From positions 62,001 through 126,000 of the forward strand of contig JADFUC010000690.1 of the NCBI GenBank assembly GCA_019722365.1: a stretch of 64,000 nt of DNA, given 5' to 3'. Shown in pieces: positions 1 through 10,358 of the stretch; the stretch's first letter is position 1; each line of letters starts with the position of its first letter. Made by a program: the position numbers and the translations under genes. This stretch comes from Lithospermum erythrorhizon. Lineage: Eukaryota > Streptophyta > Magnoliopsida > Boraginales > Boraginaceae. The notes below the pieces were generated by a model. The model did not search any database. It was not told where the DNA came from and saw nothing but the letters and a program-made list of their open reading frames with translations.

Positions 1-1801
1 TTGAGAGTTATAGTTAAATTGATGGAAGGGTTGGAGGTGGGTGTGAAATTATTTGGAAATGTTGGGAGTTTGAATAGGATATAGGGGTGGTAATAGATTT
101 AGTGGCGGGTTGAGGTAAGAGTAGAATTTGTTATTGAAACATAAGGCGGTAATGCTTTACGTAGTTGTAAATTTATAAGCTGAAGCTGAGTTAAAAGATG
201 CGTATTTAAATTAGGATAAAGGGGGTTGAAATGAGGTTTGCAGTTTTTGATTTTATTTTGTAATGTAATGCAATTGATTCCGGGCCGGCGTGGGAGCAGC
301 GTGAGGATCGATTAAACTGTGCAGGCGTGAGTGGTGCCCTTGAGGTGAGATTTATCGCTCGTTGTTATCTTATTTATGTTTGGGTGTTGTGTATAGTAAA
401 TTAATTTGTGACAGTATGTCTACGTATTATGAACTTAGAATATTTGGCTATTGTGAATTGTTGACTTGTGTGGTATTCGCCTTAAGATAAATCTGGTGTG
501 TTTATTGGAGAGTATTTGTGCTTGGGCATATTTATGGTTTATGTGAAATTTTGAGTATGTTTATCTTTGAGTGTATTCCACGTATTCATCTTTGAGTATA
601 ATTGTGTGGTGGAAGTATTTGGGGAGTGTATCTCTGTGCAGTCACCGAGGCTTAAATACGATTTGGTTGTATTGTGTGTGATATAGATGCTACTTTAAAG
701 CATTTGTGTGTGCATTTGTGCTTGACATTTATGCGTGTGATTTGTGGATGTTGAGATGATGTGGGGTGTTGAAGGTAGGCTTTGCCGGGAAAAGGATATG
801 TTGTTGTTGGGTGTTAGGAAGAATTTGAGCTGCGGGAAAGAGATGAATTGTTATATATATGTTGTTGTTGGGTGGGTGTTTGAAGGGTGAGCTGTCGGGA
901 AAAGGGATAGATTGTTATATATATTGATGTTGTTGTTGGGTGTTCGAGAGGGTGAGCCTTCAGGAGAAAGGATGAATTGTTGTATATTAATATTTGTGTT
1001 GTGAGTGCAACGCTTTTGTAAGAATTATTTATTTGTGATAGTGATATTAATGTGTTGGGTAATTTCGTTTGGTTATGTGATGTGATATGGCATGTATGTG
1101 TTACGTAAGTCGAGTTTTCTGGGTGTGCGTTTTATTTACGATGAGCGATGCATATGATGTCTTGAATAGTTAGCATATTTACGTATTATATTTGTATAAG
1201 CTGTATTCACATGCTTATTCTTCAAGTGGGGTATATATATTTATTCATACTTATACATTTCATTAGAACTTGGGTAAGTGCAAATGGGTGATCGGTTTCA
1301 TTTAGGCATCGAGGCACACCCGCTTTCCCGCCTTGGTTGGCCAGTGCCGCTTTTAGCGTTTGAGTTCGCGAGTGTCGGGTGACTTCGTTTAGGTGAGAGG
1401 CGGGTGGCTAGGATCCTCGGCAGTCCTGCTTTTTGATTGCTCGATGTAAGCGAGTTTTTACTTTTGGTTTTGGGGATGTTGAAATTGTAAGATATTTTGT
1501 GGTACATTTTGGTGACTTGGTTGTTCTTGTTATTTTCATGTTTTTGGGTTTGACTAGAAATGCCGCGATGAAAGGATTTAGAATTTGGTCTTCGATGTTT
1601 CGGTTGCGAACTCTTTATTTTTTATCAAAAACTGTCCAGGATTGGTTTTTTAAGCGAGGTGTGTTTTTAAATTAATAAGCCGTGATTGGTGAGTCGAGAT
1701 ATACGGGTTGATGGCGACTCCAACCTCGGGCGTGCGACTCGGCGAATTAGATACAATTATGATGTCGAGCGTAGGTTTCGTTTTCCAGCTGGGTTGTTAC
1801 A
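1..1801 (-). mobile_element. LTR-like stretch beside Gypsy gag
   Basis: GT-rich sequence without a credible reading frame. Its right edge at 1,801 reads on the minus strand as TGTAACAACCC, a form common at the start of plant Gypsy LTRs. It lies just past the gag remains on the minus strand, where a 3' LTR would be expected if most of pol had been deleted. The other LTR edge is not visible, because the stretch continues to the window border. LTR status is inferred from this one boundary motif. Confidence 0.35.
770..990. repeat. Imperfect tandem repeat, about 3 units
   Basis: Three consecutive blocks of about 65-75 bp each contain TGTTGTTGTTGGGTG, then a GAG(C/G)CT-like segment with CGGGAAA(A)G, then GATGAATTGTTATATAT or a near variant. 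The copies differ by small indels. The array lies in the GT-rich LTR-like stretch and probably arose by local duplication there. Confidence 0.65.
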
Positions 1802-1899
1802 GTATTGTGTCTAAATGCAGGTGTTGTGAAAGTGCATTAAATGGGTCTTTTATGAGTCTAAAGTATTTTTTATTTTATTTTCTTTTCGGTAAAATTGTT

Positions 1900-2620
1900 T
1901 TGAGGATGCCACTTAGGGAGTTGAGTTGCGCGGATCGAATCGTGGACCGTTAGGGAATGCCGAAGGTGTAGCGTAAAGTGAGGTCGTTACATATGGAGGC
2001 TCGAGTCGAGTATACTCTGATCGAGCCGCGTTCCACTTTTTGAGGCGGACTGACTGTTTGACCATTCGTCCCGCTTTAGTCCAGCGGCATTGTTGCACGT
2101 CTCAACAAAGTAGGCTACATGTTGTTTGGGGTTCCCGATTCCATCGAAGTGTTGGGCTTGGTGGTGATAATACCAGGTATCTTAAATTTAATTACATACG
2201 GAGGTATAGGGCTTGATGTAGGTATATGAAGGTGATTCAGATCTGGCTGACCTTTTATTGCCCCGATATATGCTCCTTGATTACCTTCTTTGGAATCATC
2301 CCATCTGCTGAGATGACAGGAGCATCTACTGTGTTCCTTGTTGGTCGTTGTGATGACCCTGAGGCATAGTGAGGGGATAGATGGATAAATCCCACATCTA
2401 CGGCTTTAGAGTTGTAAGGCGCCTCTTTTTCTCTTTTAAAAGGCTGCTTGGCTTTCTTTGCTTTCTGTGTTCTTGATCAGCCATCTTCTCTGACATCGGC
2501 GATAAGTCATCTTTAGTGTTGAATCTTTTTGCGTACTTTCTACCGTCCATTAGGTTAGCCGTATATTCTTACAGGGAGTAATACCCGATAAATGCATTCT
2601 TTGGTCTTTAGGAAATGCGA
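1900..2620 (-). pseudogene. Ty3/Gypsy gag pseudogene
   Basis: Read on the minus strand, the segment near 2,148-2,086 gives GNPKQHVAYFVETCNNA, a hallmark of the capsid-type gag domain of plant Gypsy elements. Upstream, at about 2,400-2,200, come pieces resembling YASGSSQ, NTVDAPVISADGMIP and LNHLH, in the expected order. Downstream, after a frame change, is VKQSVRLKKWN, matching the usual VKQFVRSLKG-type motif. Stops and frame changes break it up. Protease and reverse transcriptase do not follow; at about 1,900 the sequence changes to the LTR-like stretch. In an intact element this protein would form the virus-like particle. Confidence 0.75.
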
Positions 2621-3149
2621 GAGGCGGTGGTGAATAGGCAGGCTTTGGTTGCGGATGCGTCAGTGTCTTGGGCATATAACCCGCGATTTAGCAGCTCTCC
2701 GGTGTTCGTCCACGAAGTCCTCGGATATATTTTGAGAGAGGATTGCTAAATTTGCTTGTCGGTAAGCAATTTCTTCTCTTTGTCGTGACTTGATATGTAG
2801 AGCTCACTTGTCACGTTAATAAAGAGACTTGTTAAGTCTTTGAGGGACATCTGGTAGTCGTGTATTTGATGGTGTCTTTAGCATGATACTTTCTCACTTG
2901 TAGTAGCCTTTGATACATGGAGAGGAGTTGGATAATCCTCTTGGGGTATACCGGTTGTGTTAGTGACGAATGGTGATTGAGGTTCACTTCGCTGAGGCCT
3001 TAATATAAAGAAGAATTTTATTTATTATTTAAGATAGGGGGGTACAAAATAAAACCTTCGCTTAAGGAAAAATTCCTCGGTGTATAGGTTTTATCAAATT
3101 GAAGAGGTTCGACTATCGAACTATTAGTCCTGTTTGTTGATGATTTGTG
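2621..3149. other. Intergenic, upstream leader of Gypsy remains
   Basis: No reading frame or RNA gene recognised. From its position on the 5' side of the minus-strand gag it is probably element leader, but no primer-binding site could be found. Confidence 0.4.
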
Positions 3150-3250
3150 ACATGTAAACTAGCTTGACTTGAGCTTGATTTGGTCTTGACTTGGCTTTGA
3201 TTTGATTTGATTTAAGCTTGAGTTTGGCTTGAGCTTGAGCTTGAAGAATC
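3150..3250. repeat. TTGA/CTTGA low-complexity tract
   Basis: About 100 bp built from repeats of GACTTGA, GCTTGA and TTTGATTTGATT. A simple repeat with no coding content. Confidence 0.7.
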
Positions 3251-3339
3251 ATGTTAAATCGTTAAATACACATTTATTGAGAAAACATAAAATAAATCAA
3301 CATAATACTTTATTAAACTTTTTTGGCTACTTGCAACAC

Positions 3340-3705
3340 ACGTAGTGCAGTTAATGGGCTAGGAGAACCGGAAACCATCCAGTATCCGGTCTGAGAAAAC
3401 CGGATGATATTCACCCGGTAAGGTTATCGGTCTAGTCCTGGGTATAATTTTTGGTCCTGCCCAAATGAAACCGGACCGATAACCCGATAAATACCCGAAA
3501 ATTTTGGTATATGAGATAAAATACCCTCATTTCGAACCTAAATACCCCAAAATTCGGTAAAAAGTAAGACGTCCCCAAAATCCGGACCAAAATATCCAAA
3601 TTTGTTAATACCACTAGACCCACCCGAAACCGGGACCGAGTCTCCACCCGAAAGCGATACCGGTCCAATTTTTACCCGATATCCGAACGGGACCGAACAG
3701 AACAG
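3340..3705. mobile_element. hAT-like subterminal-repeat patch
   Basis: A GC-richer patch in AT-rich DNA, dense in short motifs ACCCGA, CCCGGT, ACCGG and GGACCGA in both orientations. This is characteristic of the ends of non-autonomous plant hAT elements. The flanks resemble each other: TTTATTAAACTTTTTTGGC at about 3,309 and TTTATTAAACCTTTTTGTC at about 3,806, each followed by an ACGTA-containing segment. Terminal inverted repeats and an 8-bp target duplication were not located, so the class is inferred from composition only. Confidence 0.4.
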
Positions 3706-3889
3706 ACAATAAATTTACGCATGTAAGTTTTTACTAGTTACTCAAAATGACAAAAAATGATAAATTAAAAACATACATCAAGAGTAAAAACTATTATAAT
3801 ATTTTTATTAAACCTTTTTGTCACGTACAATGCACGTAACGTCTTATTAATTACTTAAAATGACAACAAATGATAAAGTAATTAAGTAA

Positions 3890-4190
3890 AAACATCAAGA
3901 TTAAAAATTTCACCTTTCATTGACCGTCGAACTCTTGCATACGGAGGCATCATTGGAAGCACTAAATGAGTAGTTTTTAACCTTCGTCTTCTTTCAATTT
4001 AAATTTCGGTGGTTAAACCAAGGGTTAAATGGGTAATTGACATAGATGATTTTGACAGGTTTTTGGGCATTGCGCCTCTTAGGTCATAGGCATTGGGCCT
4101 TAACACAGGAAAGCCTTTTTGGTTGAAGCAATGATAGTCCATCACGTGGCACGCTTGCAGAGTAGTATTTGAGACGTGAAAATACATAAC
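3890..4190 (+). repeat. Dispersed direct repeat, copy 1
   Basis: Begins near TTAAAAATTTCACCTTT and contains GAACTCTTGCAT, GGTTAAACCAAGGGTTAAAT and GGGTAATT. The same order of motifs recurs at 5,782-6,025 in the same orientation, with indels. The two copies flank the family S Copia fragment. No coding content recognised. Confidence 0.7.
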
Positions 4191-4249
4191 TCTTATTTAT
4201 TTGGTAGCAATAAAATAAAATCTTGAAATGCATATAAGTGTTATAATAT

Positions 4250-5315
4250 AGCATTCTAAGAAAATATGTATAGATGAAACTTTAAAGAAAGGTTTGTGAT
4301 GCTTGAAGAACTTATTTATATTCCCGAAAGATAACTTAGTGAGTTAATATAACTAATAATCCGTATTTGAATAAATTTAAATCCATCCAGATGATGGAAT
4401 ACATCTTCGAAGTGCATCATTAGATATTTTGTATTTTTATTTTATTCAGTATTACATGAATTTACAAGTCTGTCGATATTGTCATATATATGTTATGCTT
4501 TGCAATTATATTATGTAATATGTGATTGTATGATCAATTTATTTACTTATTATGTGTAATAAAATATTTGAATGATTAATTGTAAATTGATATTGATCTT
4601 ACATATTATAGATGATTTAATTTAATTGTCGTACTGACGATGAATTTATATTCACGATATTACGGAAGATACAAGATTCTTTTATTGGACGCCTGTAAGA
4701 CAATTCAATGATTAAATTATGATGAATAAGTTTATATAAGAACTCAAGTAGAATTCTCTATCATAAACAACATGTCTTACAAACTGATTTGAATCAATTC
4801 CAATGAATGCAATTCACTGAGCATTGCAATTATAAATTGACATTATTTTACATTTATAAATTTGAAACATGATACAAATGTGTCATCTCAATAAAATGAG
4901 ATACTACTTTGCAGGTAGTTTAATGTATAGTCCAAAACACGGTCTAAGTACAAATTATGACATATATCTTACAATTAAAATGTCACTTAGATATATTATT
5001 GTTAATGCGAGTAGAATTATTTGGTTGTGCTACTTGAATAATATTGTCTGATGATTTTATCAGGGGGAAATAAAATATGTATATATTGTACTTTTTTTTT
5101 TCATGAAGGATTTTTCTAATGGGGTTTTTGGTAAGGCTTTTTACTTGAATCATACCGAAAGATAATTCTACTCTTTTTCTTTCATTGCGCTTTTGTCCCA
5201 CAAAAGCCTTAATAAGATTTTAACGAGATATCGTTTCCACAATGCATATCTCAAGCTCAGAGCTAGCGAAAATATACGAATCTGATGTCCATTATAAATT
5301 CAAATAGGAGAAGAT
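4250..5315 (+). mobile_element. Copia family S, 3' internal end
   Basis: AT-rich remains of the region after RNase H in a Ty1/Copia element. The stretch 5,050-5,240 shows the pattern seen in many plant Copia elements: a CAGGGGGA run, then TACTTTTTTTTTC, a GGGTTTTTGGTAAGG segment, and TTTTGTCCCAC before a TTTTAACGAGA segment. A polypurine-like tract (AAATAGGAGAAGA) at about 5,303 ends it. The same sequence recurs inverted at 55,800-57,450 and directly at 63,650-64,000. No coding domain survives with confidence. Confidence 0.6.
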
Positions 5316-5780
5316 TGAGGATATCATCAAGTTCATTAGACTAATTGATTAGCTAGTACTCCCTCCGTTTTTTTAGTTGTTTTTCTAATCATTTGCACAT
5401 AGATTAAGAAAATAAAAAGGTAGCAAAAAGTACATTGAAAATGTAGAATGACAATTAATTGAAACTATATCATTGGTTGATTGATAATCTAATAATAAAA
5501 AGTAGACAAAAAGTACATTAAAAATGTAGAATTTCAATTTTCTATGCTAGAAAGACAAGTAATTTAAAACAAAAAAAATTGGTCTAAAAAGACAAGAACA
5601 GAATCTTATAGAAAATACTAAATTAGTTGATTTCTTTACCATATGTTACATTTCTTGAAGCTATAAGTAGGCTCAATATATTGTATTCAAAATATATCAA
5701 TAAAATTTCTTCTTTTCTTTTTATATTATTCTTTGTTTCTCTATATTATTATTGTTATTCTTTGTTATATTCATAATAAG
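5316..5780 (+). mobile_element. Copia family S 3' LTR, split by a MITE
   Basis: Directly follows the polypurine-like tract. After the inserted MITE (5,356-5,619) it resumes with promoter-type sequence: CTATAAGTAGGC near 5,660 as a TATA region, CAATAAAATTTC near 5,698 as a polyadenylation-type signal, then a T-rich U5-like end near 5,778. This is the usual R-U5 layout of a plant LTR. The 5' LTR of the same copy is missing, so the element is truncated. Confidence 0.55.
5356..5619 (+). mobile_element. Stowaway-like MITE
   Basis: Starts TACTCCCTCCGTTTTTT, the classic Stowaway (Tc1/Mariner) terminal repeat, at a TA dinucleotide. Inside are two versions of AAAAAGTACATTNAAAATGTAGAAT, near 5,428 and 5,507. 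The right terminal repeat is badly decayed, ending near ATACTA, so the right border is approximate. It sits inside the family S LTR. A related inverted copy lies at 25,450-25,600. Confidence 0.65.
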
Positions 5781-5781
5781 A

Positions 5782-6025
5782 GTAAAAATTTCACCTTTTA
5801 TTGGCCGTTGAACTCTTGCATGCGGCTGCAGCATTGCAATCACTAAATTAATAGTTATTTCGATTAACCATGGTTTTGTCCCAATTCAAATTTGGGTGGC
5901 TAAACCAAGGGTTAAATGGGTAATTAACATAGGTTATGATGATAAGCTTATTAACCCTTGAACCTCCTAGGCCATAATCAACCACGTAACACGCTTTCAT
6001 GCTAGTATTTGCAACGTGAAAGGAA
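5782..6025 (+). repeat. Dispersed direct repeat, copy 2
   Basis: Second copy of the repeat at 3,890-4,190, beginning GTAAAAATTTCACCTTT and sharing GCTAAACCAAGGGTTAAAT and GCTAGTATTTGCAACGTGAAA. Same orientation, with internal indels. Confidence 0.7.
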
Positions 6026-6830
6026 ATTACTTTTCACATCATCTATAATTACTTCACCACTTTTAGTTGTCGTTATAATTCTCAGACCTTTACTAACTCA
6101 AGCATCCGAGTATGTGTGGCTGCCTCCGGCTAAGTTAGACAACATCCAGCCCGTTGTCTCAAAGACTCAAGCGCTCAGTAGTGTGATTAATCAGACAATT
6201 AGGGGTCAACCTTCCCGCCTGCTAATTTATTACTAGGTCTGTAAACGAACCTGAAAGCTCGATTAGGCTCGAAAAGTTTGATTTGACGAGTTCTAATTCG
6301 AGCTCTGTTTCTAATGCTCGATGAACGAGTTCGAGGCTCGATTTGGCCTGAATCTATTATAAATTTATATTTTTTTCATATTTTATTATTAAAATTCGAA
6401 TGATCCGGTCAAATTTGAATTCCAACCGCTCAATCGAACTTTGAACCACTTAACCTCGATTTTTCCCGGGATTCAAGCCTGAACTCGAACCGAGCCGAAC
6501 ATCGAATTCTCTGCTCGAGCAAAACTCTCGAACCCGCCTCGTGAGGGTTTAGCTTGTTTACAGGCCTATCCATTACCGAAAGTGGTCAACACATTACCGA
6601 GCAACCTCAAGAATTCCAACCAAACCCCCCGTGGCATAGCTTTGAAAGGGCCGAGAGTTTTGGGGCTATGGCCATGCCACCTCACCAAGAATCGATTTAT
6701 GTCAACCGCAAAGTGACGCTACCGATCCTCGAAGCTTGGGCAAGTGTAAACAAAGTATGCTCAAACGCACCTGCCACCTATAAGATATCCCGATTTACCT
6801 CCATCACGACAAGCTCAAGCTGTTTATAAT
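6009..6830 (+). other. Unrecognised coding-like segment split by MITE
   Basis: Two open stretches on the plus strand, 6,009-6,236 (75 codons) and 6,554-6,829 (91 codons), flank the MITE at 6,235-6,569. The left piece has a hydrophobic start, then SEYVWLPPAKLDNI. The right piece is proline-rich (ITEQPQEFQPNPPWHSFE). Base composition is richer in G+C than the surroundings. They could be two parts of one interrupted frame, with the right piece beginning inside the MITE end. No family was recognised and no function is proposed. It could be decayed transposon coding. Confidence 0.3.
6235..6569. mobile_element. hAT-like MITE with CTGTAAAC ends
   Basis: The left end reads TAGGTCTGTAAACGAACCT. The right end, inverted, reads TAGGCCTGTAAACAAGCT, giving about 16-18 bp of imperfect terminal inverted repeat. 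Subterminal DNA is full of GCTCGA, CTCGAA and CGAGC motifs in both orientations. Length is about 335 bp, with no coding capacity. The flanks (TTATTACT against ATCCATTA) do not give a clear 8-bp target duplication. Confidence 0.65.
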
Positions 6831-7002
6831 GGGCAAGTGACCCCCACAATCAGCTTAATGGTCCTTTTGAAGAATTCCAACTAGGATTATTTCAACAATT
6901 CTCTTATGCAAATATGAGATGAGTCAGACCCGGAGGACATCCAAATCCTCGAAAGACCAACTACACCTTTGCATAACCAAACCAAATTTTTTGTAATATG
7001 GA
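6831..7002. other. AT-rich spacer
   Basis: No feature recognised between the coding-like segment and the TRIM. Confidence 0.5.
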
Positions 7003-7295
7003 TGTTAATGTCACGCGTCTCACATATATAAAGTCTTGACTACTTTATCATAATCATTTTGTATCGAACCCCATAAATGTTTAACATGGTATCAGAGCCA
7101 AACCCATAGGACGAGACACGATAACCCGCCGATAAATTTCTCAAGCGACAGGTGTCATGCCGGTGAGGTTAAACGAGGAGAGTGTTAATCGCCACACGCC
7201 CCACACGAAGTCGTGTCCTCCCCGTCAATATATAAGGCCTCAGGTACTCCTCTATTGTCAATTGATTTTAGAATGGAACCTATAAACTTCTTACA
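7003..7295 (+). mobile_element. TRIM, miniature LTR retrotransposon
   Basis: LTR1 is 7,003-7,086 (TGTTAATGTCACGCG to TTTAACA). A primer-binding site follows at 7,087-7,099, TGGTATCAGAGCC, complementary to the 3' end of initiator tRNA-Met. A polypurine tract AAACGAGGAGAG ends at 7,182. LTR2 is 7,183-7,295 (TGTTAATCGCCACAC to TTCTTACA). Both LTRs have TATATAA followed by AGTC/GGCCT and an ATTTTG/ATTTTA block; LTR1 is shorter by deletions. The flanking pentamers ATGGA (6,998-7,002) and ATGTA (7,296-7,300) match at four of five bases, as a mutated target duplication. There is no coding space. Such elements move using proteins of autonomous elements. Confidence 0.8.
7087..7099 (+). promoter_or_regulatory. 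Primer-binding site, tRNA-iMet type
   Basis: TGGTATCAGAGCC lies immediately after the TTTAACA end of the first TRIM LTR. It would prime minus-strand DNA synthesis in the TRIM. Confidence 0.85.
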
Positions 7296-7439
7296 ATGTA
7301 AACAAGTAAATGTGCACAAACATTAACCGTGCTGAAATATTTATTAAGTTGTTGTTTTAGTCTTCTAAAAAAACGTAAGTAGTAGTTATTTTCAACACTA
7401 AATGAACATGTATATCCAGATACTCAATATACTTTTTAA

Positions 7440-8000
7440 CTAATTTTTCTAATAAAATTTTGAATTTACTAATTGATTTATCCGTCCAAGCCGCAATGGA
7501 TCACAAACTTCCAAGTCGGTACTCTTCATACTCCTTTGCCCAAGTCCTATGTCTTCAAAAACAAGCGACCGATTGTCAAATTTAAACACTCCACGAATGC
7601 TTAGTAAAGAATCGAAAGACTTTGGGCCATTTAAGTAGTAGATTGCAGACAAAGCCGAACTCACTTGATTTGGCCAAGGCGTTTACCTTTTATAGATTAT
7701 TTGGATGGTTACTTTGATCGAGCCTTGATGGCTTCTTCATTACCGATTAATCTATCACGGCTAATTAAGTGGTCGCAATTACGAACTTAATTGGAAGCCT
7801 AACTGCCATTAGTTTTCTAATGGTTCTTTTCACATCGAGCCGGAGAGTTCAATCTACCTTAATTTGGGGGGCGCTTATGGCCCACTAAAGGTGTTCCGTG
7901 TCCATTTATTCGCAGCTCTTCTGTACCTGATCCATCTTGCAATGACCCAATCTTGTTGGGTCAATCTCCGGATCAGCCCATTTAACTATGTGATTATAAT
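7440..8000 (-). mobile_element. Outer Gypsy element, left (3') LTR
   Basis: Shares an ordered set of blocks with 24,940-25,440: ACCTTTTATNNATTATTTGGANGGTTACTTTG, then TGATGGCT, ACGAACTTAATT, CCATTTATTCGC and a CCCATTTAA block. The two copies flank the Gypsy coding remains and have the same orientation, as expected of LTRs. Exact termini could not be fixed and indels are frequent. Confidence 0.6.
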
Positions 8001-8449
8001 TTGCACCTGCATTCACCATTTTCGATTTTAAATGACTGGACACAGTGAGCCTCTTCAATCCCCTCGCACTCAAACAGCTCCTTAACGCTTCCCCGCATAC
8101 GCTGCAGGCATTTGGCCCCCAAGAGCCGCTTGATGCTTCATATCTGGCTATCAGACGCGACTTTTTAAAGACTCTCCTCTCTCTCTTCATTACCACTTCC
8201 CTTTTGAATTTGAAAAAACTATAGATGCTTTATAAATTTGGGAAGATCACACGGAAACTCATCTCATTTTTATCCTTTTGCAATTTTTCCTTCATTTTGA
8301 AGTTCTCCGTGCTTTTCTAAACTTCTTTTACACCATGGCCCATACAAACAATACCATCAGGAGAATGTTTCCCCCTCCCAAGAGGGCTAAATCTATTGGG
8401 AGAGTGAAGATTGCTTGCCCTTCTCCTCCTACCCCCCTTCATCTTCTAG
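8001..8449 (-). other. Gypsy 3' non-coding region
   Basis: Between the integrase C-terminus and the left LTR. No domain recognised. A polypurine tract was not identified with confidence. Confidence 0.4.
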
Positions 8450-9675
8450 GCCCCATGTAGGCCTTCTAGCTTAAGCCTCTCGACCCCTTTAAGTCTCCAA
8501 CAGATGCTGACTGGCCCAATAATCGGGGACATGTAATGGCCCTCCTGTGGGGACCTGTGTTTCCTGCTCAAGGTGGGCGGATGCTTGTCGTGCCCTCAAG
8601 ACTAGATCTCCCACCAAGAATTGTTTAGCCTAGACTCTCTGCTGTGAGCGAACAATTACCTTCCCCTTGTTTCAGCTTACATTTACATCGCTACGGCCTC
8701 TTCCAAACAGGCTCAGCGTTCAAATTCAAACCTCCGCATTGGTCAACTCCATCATAGCTGTTCCCGCGAATTCCACCGCAATAGGCCGGGACCTATACAC
8801 AAACTGATAGGTCTCTCGATGGATTAAGGCTGCCCCGGCGTGACCATAGCACTGCTTGGAAGTTCTCGTCCCAACAACCTCCTTCCTCCTGCCGCTTTTA
8901 CACTGCATCACTGTTCATCACTTCTACCCTTCTTATTGGTTTCGAGGATACGACACAAAAGCTGCCTCGTGTTCTATTATCGCCTTTTAAAACAGAAGTC
9001 TTCAATCTTCCGTCAGGCACCGTGTTTCATTGCTGCCGATTAGTACTCCTGGGGTACCTTTAATCAAAAAGATCTCCTTTAAGCACTGCAACTGATCCTG
9101 TCCTGCCGCGGTAGTTGGGTTTCGGTTTTACCCATTTGGTGAAAGAGTCCACCGCCACTACACTTTCGCCTCGCATCTTCTTAGAAGTATCCTCACAATA
9201 TCCACTCCCCACTGGTAGAAGGGCACCGTGCACAGCATACTGACCATCTCGTGAGGATGCTGATGAGGGATACTAGAGTGCCTCTGACATGCGTCACAGC
9301 TCCGGAAATGATCCTGAGCATCTTTGGCTATAGAGGGCCAAAATATCCCCTCCCACAGATCTGAGAATGTGGATTTCCACACGTGACTTCCACACATGCC
9401 CCCATGGATTTCTTCGACAACTATCGCCCTTCTTCCCTAGCCGACGATTTCGAAGCCGGACCCCTAAAAGACCTTCGATAGAGGACCCCGTCCAAATAGT
9501 GGTATACCTCAAGCTTCGCCTCGATCTTATTAGCCACGGAATCTCCAGGAGACTCAAAGTAGGAATCTAACATAGGCTGGCACTCATGGCCCCAGCAGCC
9601 TTTCTCCGAGCCGTTGTCCACTTCCTTCGTCCGAAAGGCTTCTTCGGCTACCCAGCCCACCCAAGGAAATTCCAT
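8450..9675 (-). pseudogene. Gypsy RNase H-integrase pseudogene
   Basis: Read on the minus strand from 9,675: a KIEAKLEVYHYLDGVLYRRS linker as in Tat-type Gypsy elements, then the zinc-binding integrase region near 9,397-9,200 with GIFWPSIAKDAQDHFRSCDA and CQRHSSIPHQHPHEM. The core follows near 9,160 (VVAVDSFTKWVKP). ETYQFVYRSRPIAVEF lies near 8,790, corresponding to the usual ETPFSLVYGSEAVIP. QFLVGDLVLRA at about 8,620-8,590 marks the C-terminal domain. Several frameshifts and stops occur. In a live element this protein inserts the DNA copy into the chromosome. Extra RNase H and these motifs suggest the Tat lineage. Confidence 0.85.
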
Positions 9676-9689
9676 CGGGCTCTATATTC

Positions 9690-9960
9690 CTTGTCCCGCG
9701 AACCCTTCCCACATGTCCTCGTCAATTTATTTTTCAGCTCCTCAAAGGATGTAATGTGATCCTTTGCAACCGGTCGAACCATTTAGCGCTGGCTCACCAA
9801 ATGACCGAAAGGCAATGCGCAATCTTTGACGTCCTAAGAAGGAAGTGATTCTGACCGAAATCAAGGACGCTTCCTCCGATCCGCCTTCCCAAGGAACTTG
9901 GTAAACGCAGGGAGTTTCAACCCATCGGTAATACGACGCCCCCGCATGTCGGGCGAATTC
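9690..9960 (-). pseudogene. Gypsy gag fragment joined to integrase
   Basis: Minus-strand reading near 9,785-9,700 gives AKWFDRLQR and ITSFEELKNK, the conserved centre of the plant Gypsy gag domain. It is followed almost at once by the RNase H-integrase linker. Protease, reverse transcriptase and the first RNase H are absent, so about 3 kb of pol has been deleted between gag and the linker. Confidence 0.75.
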
Positions 9961-10358
9961 GGAACACCGCTAACTCGTGGTCGTCCCCCGCCTGCTCTGC
10001 CCGGAGAACTCTCGTGAGAGAAGCCTCCTACCGGCCGCCAGGCAAAGCGCCGCCTATCAGACCCTGGGAAGCAGCCTGGCCGTTGTTGCAGTTGCGCTAC
10101 GGCGACTTACGCCCGCGACGGCTTTTAATTCCCTCCGCACTGTGAGCATGGCGTAGGCTTTCCCCATCCTCCCGACTCGGACACGATAATTCCACTGATT
10201 CTTTCCCCATTGGGGAGTTGCCCCTAACTGCCGCATCATGTCAGCGAAGACGGGTCCCCGTCATCCCTTGATTATCCTTCCTTAAGTATCACCGGAAGAA
10301 TTTCCCACCTCAGTAATCGCTCCTCGTAATCGTAGGCTGACTTAGTTCTCGGATATCG
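9961..10358 (-). mobile_element. Gypsy gag N-terminal side and leader
   Basis: GC-rich minus-strand continuation upstream of the gag core, without an intact frame. It stops at 10,358 where the plus-strand Copia begins. The matching other side resumes at 24,790. Confidence 0.5.
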
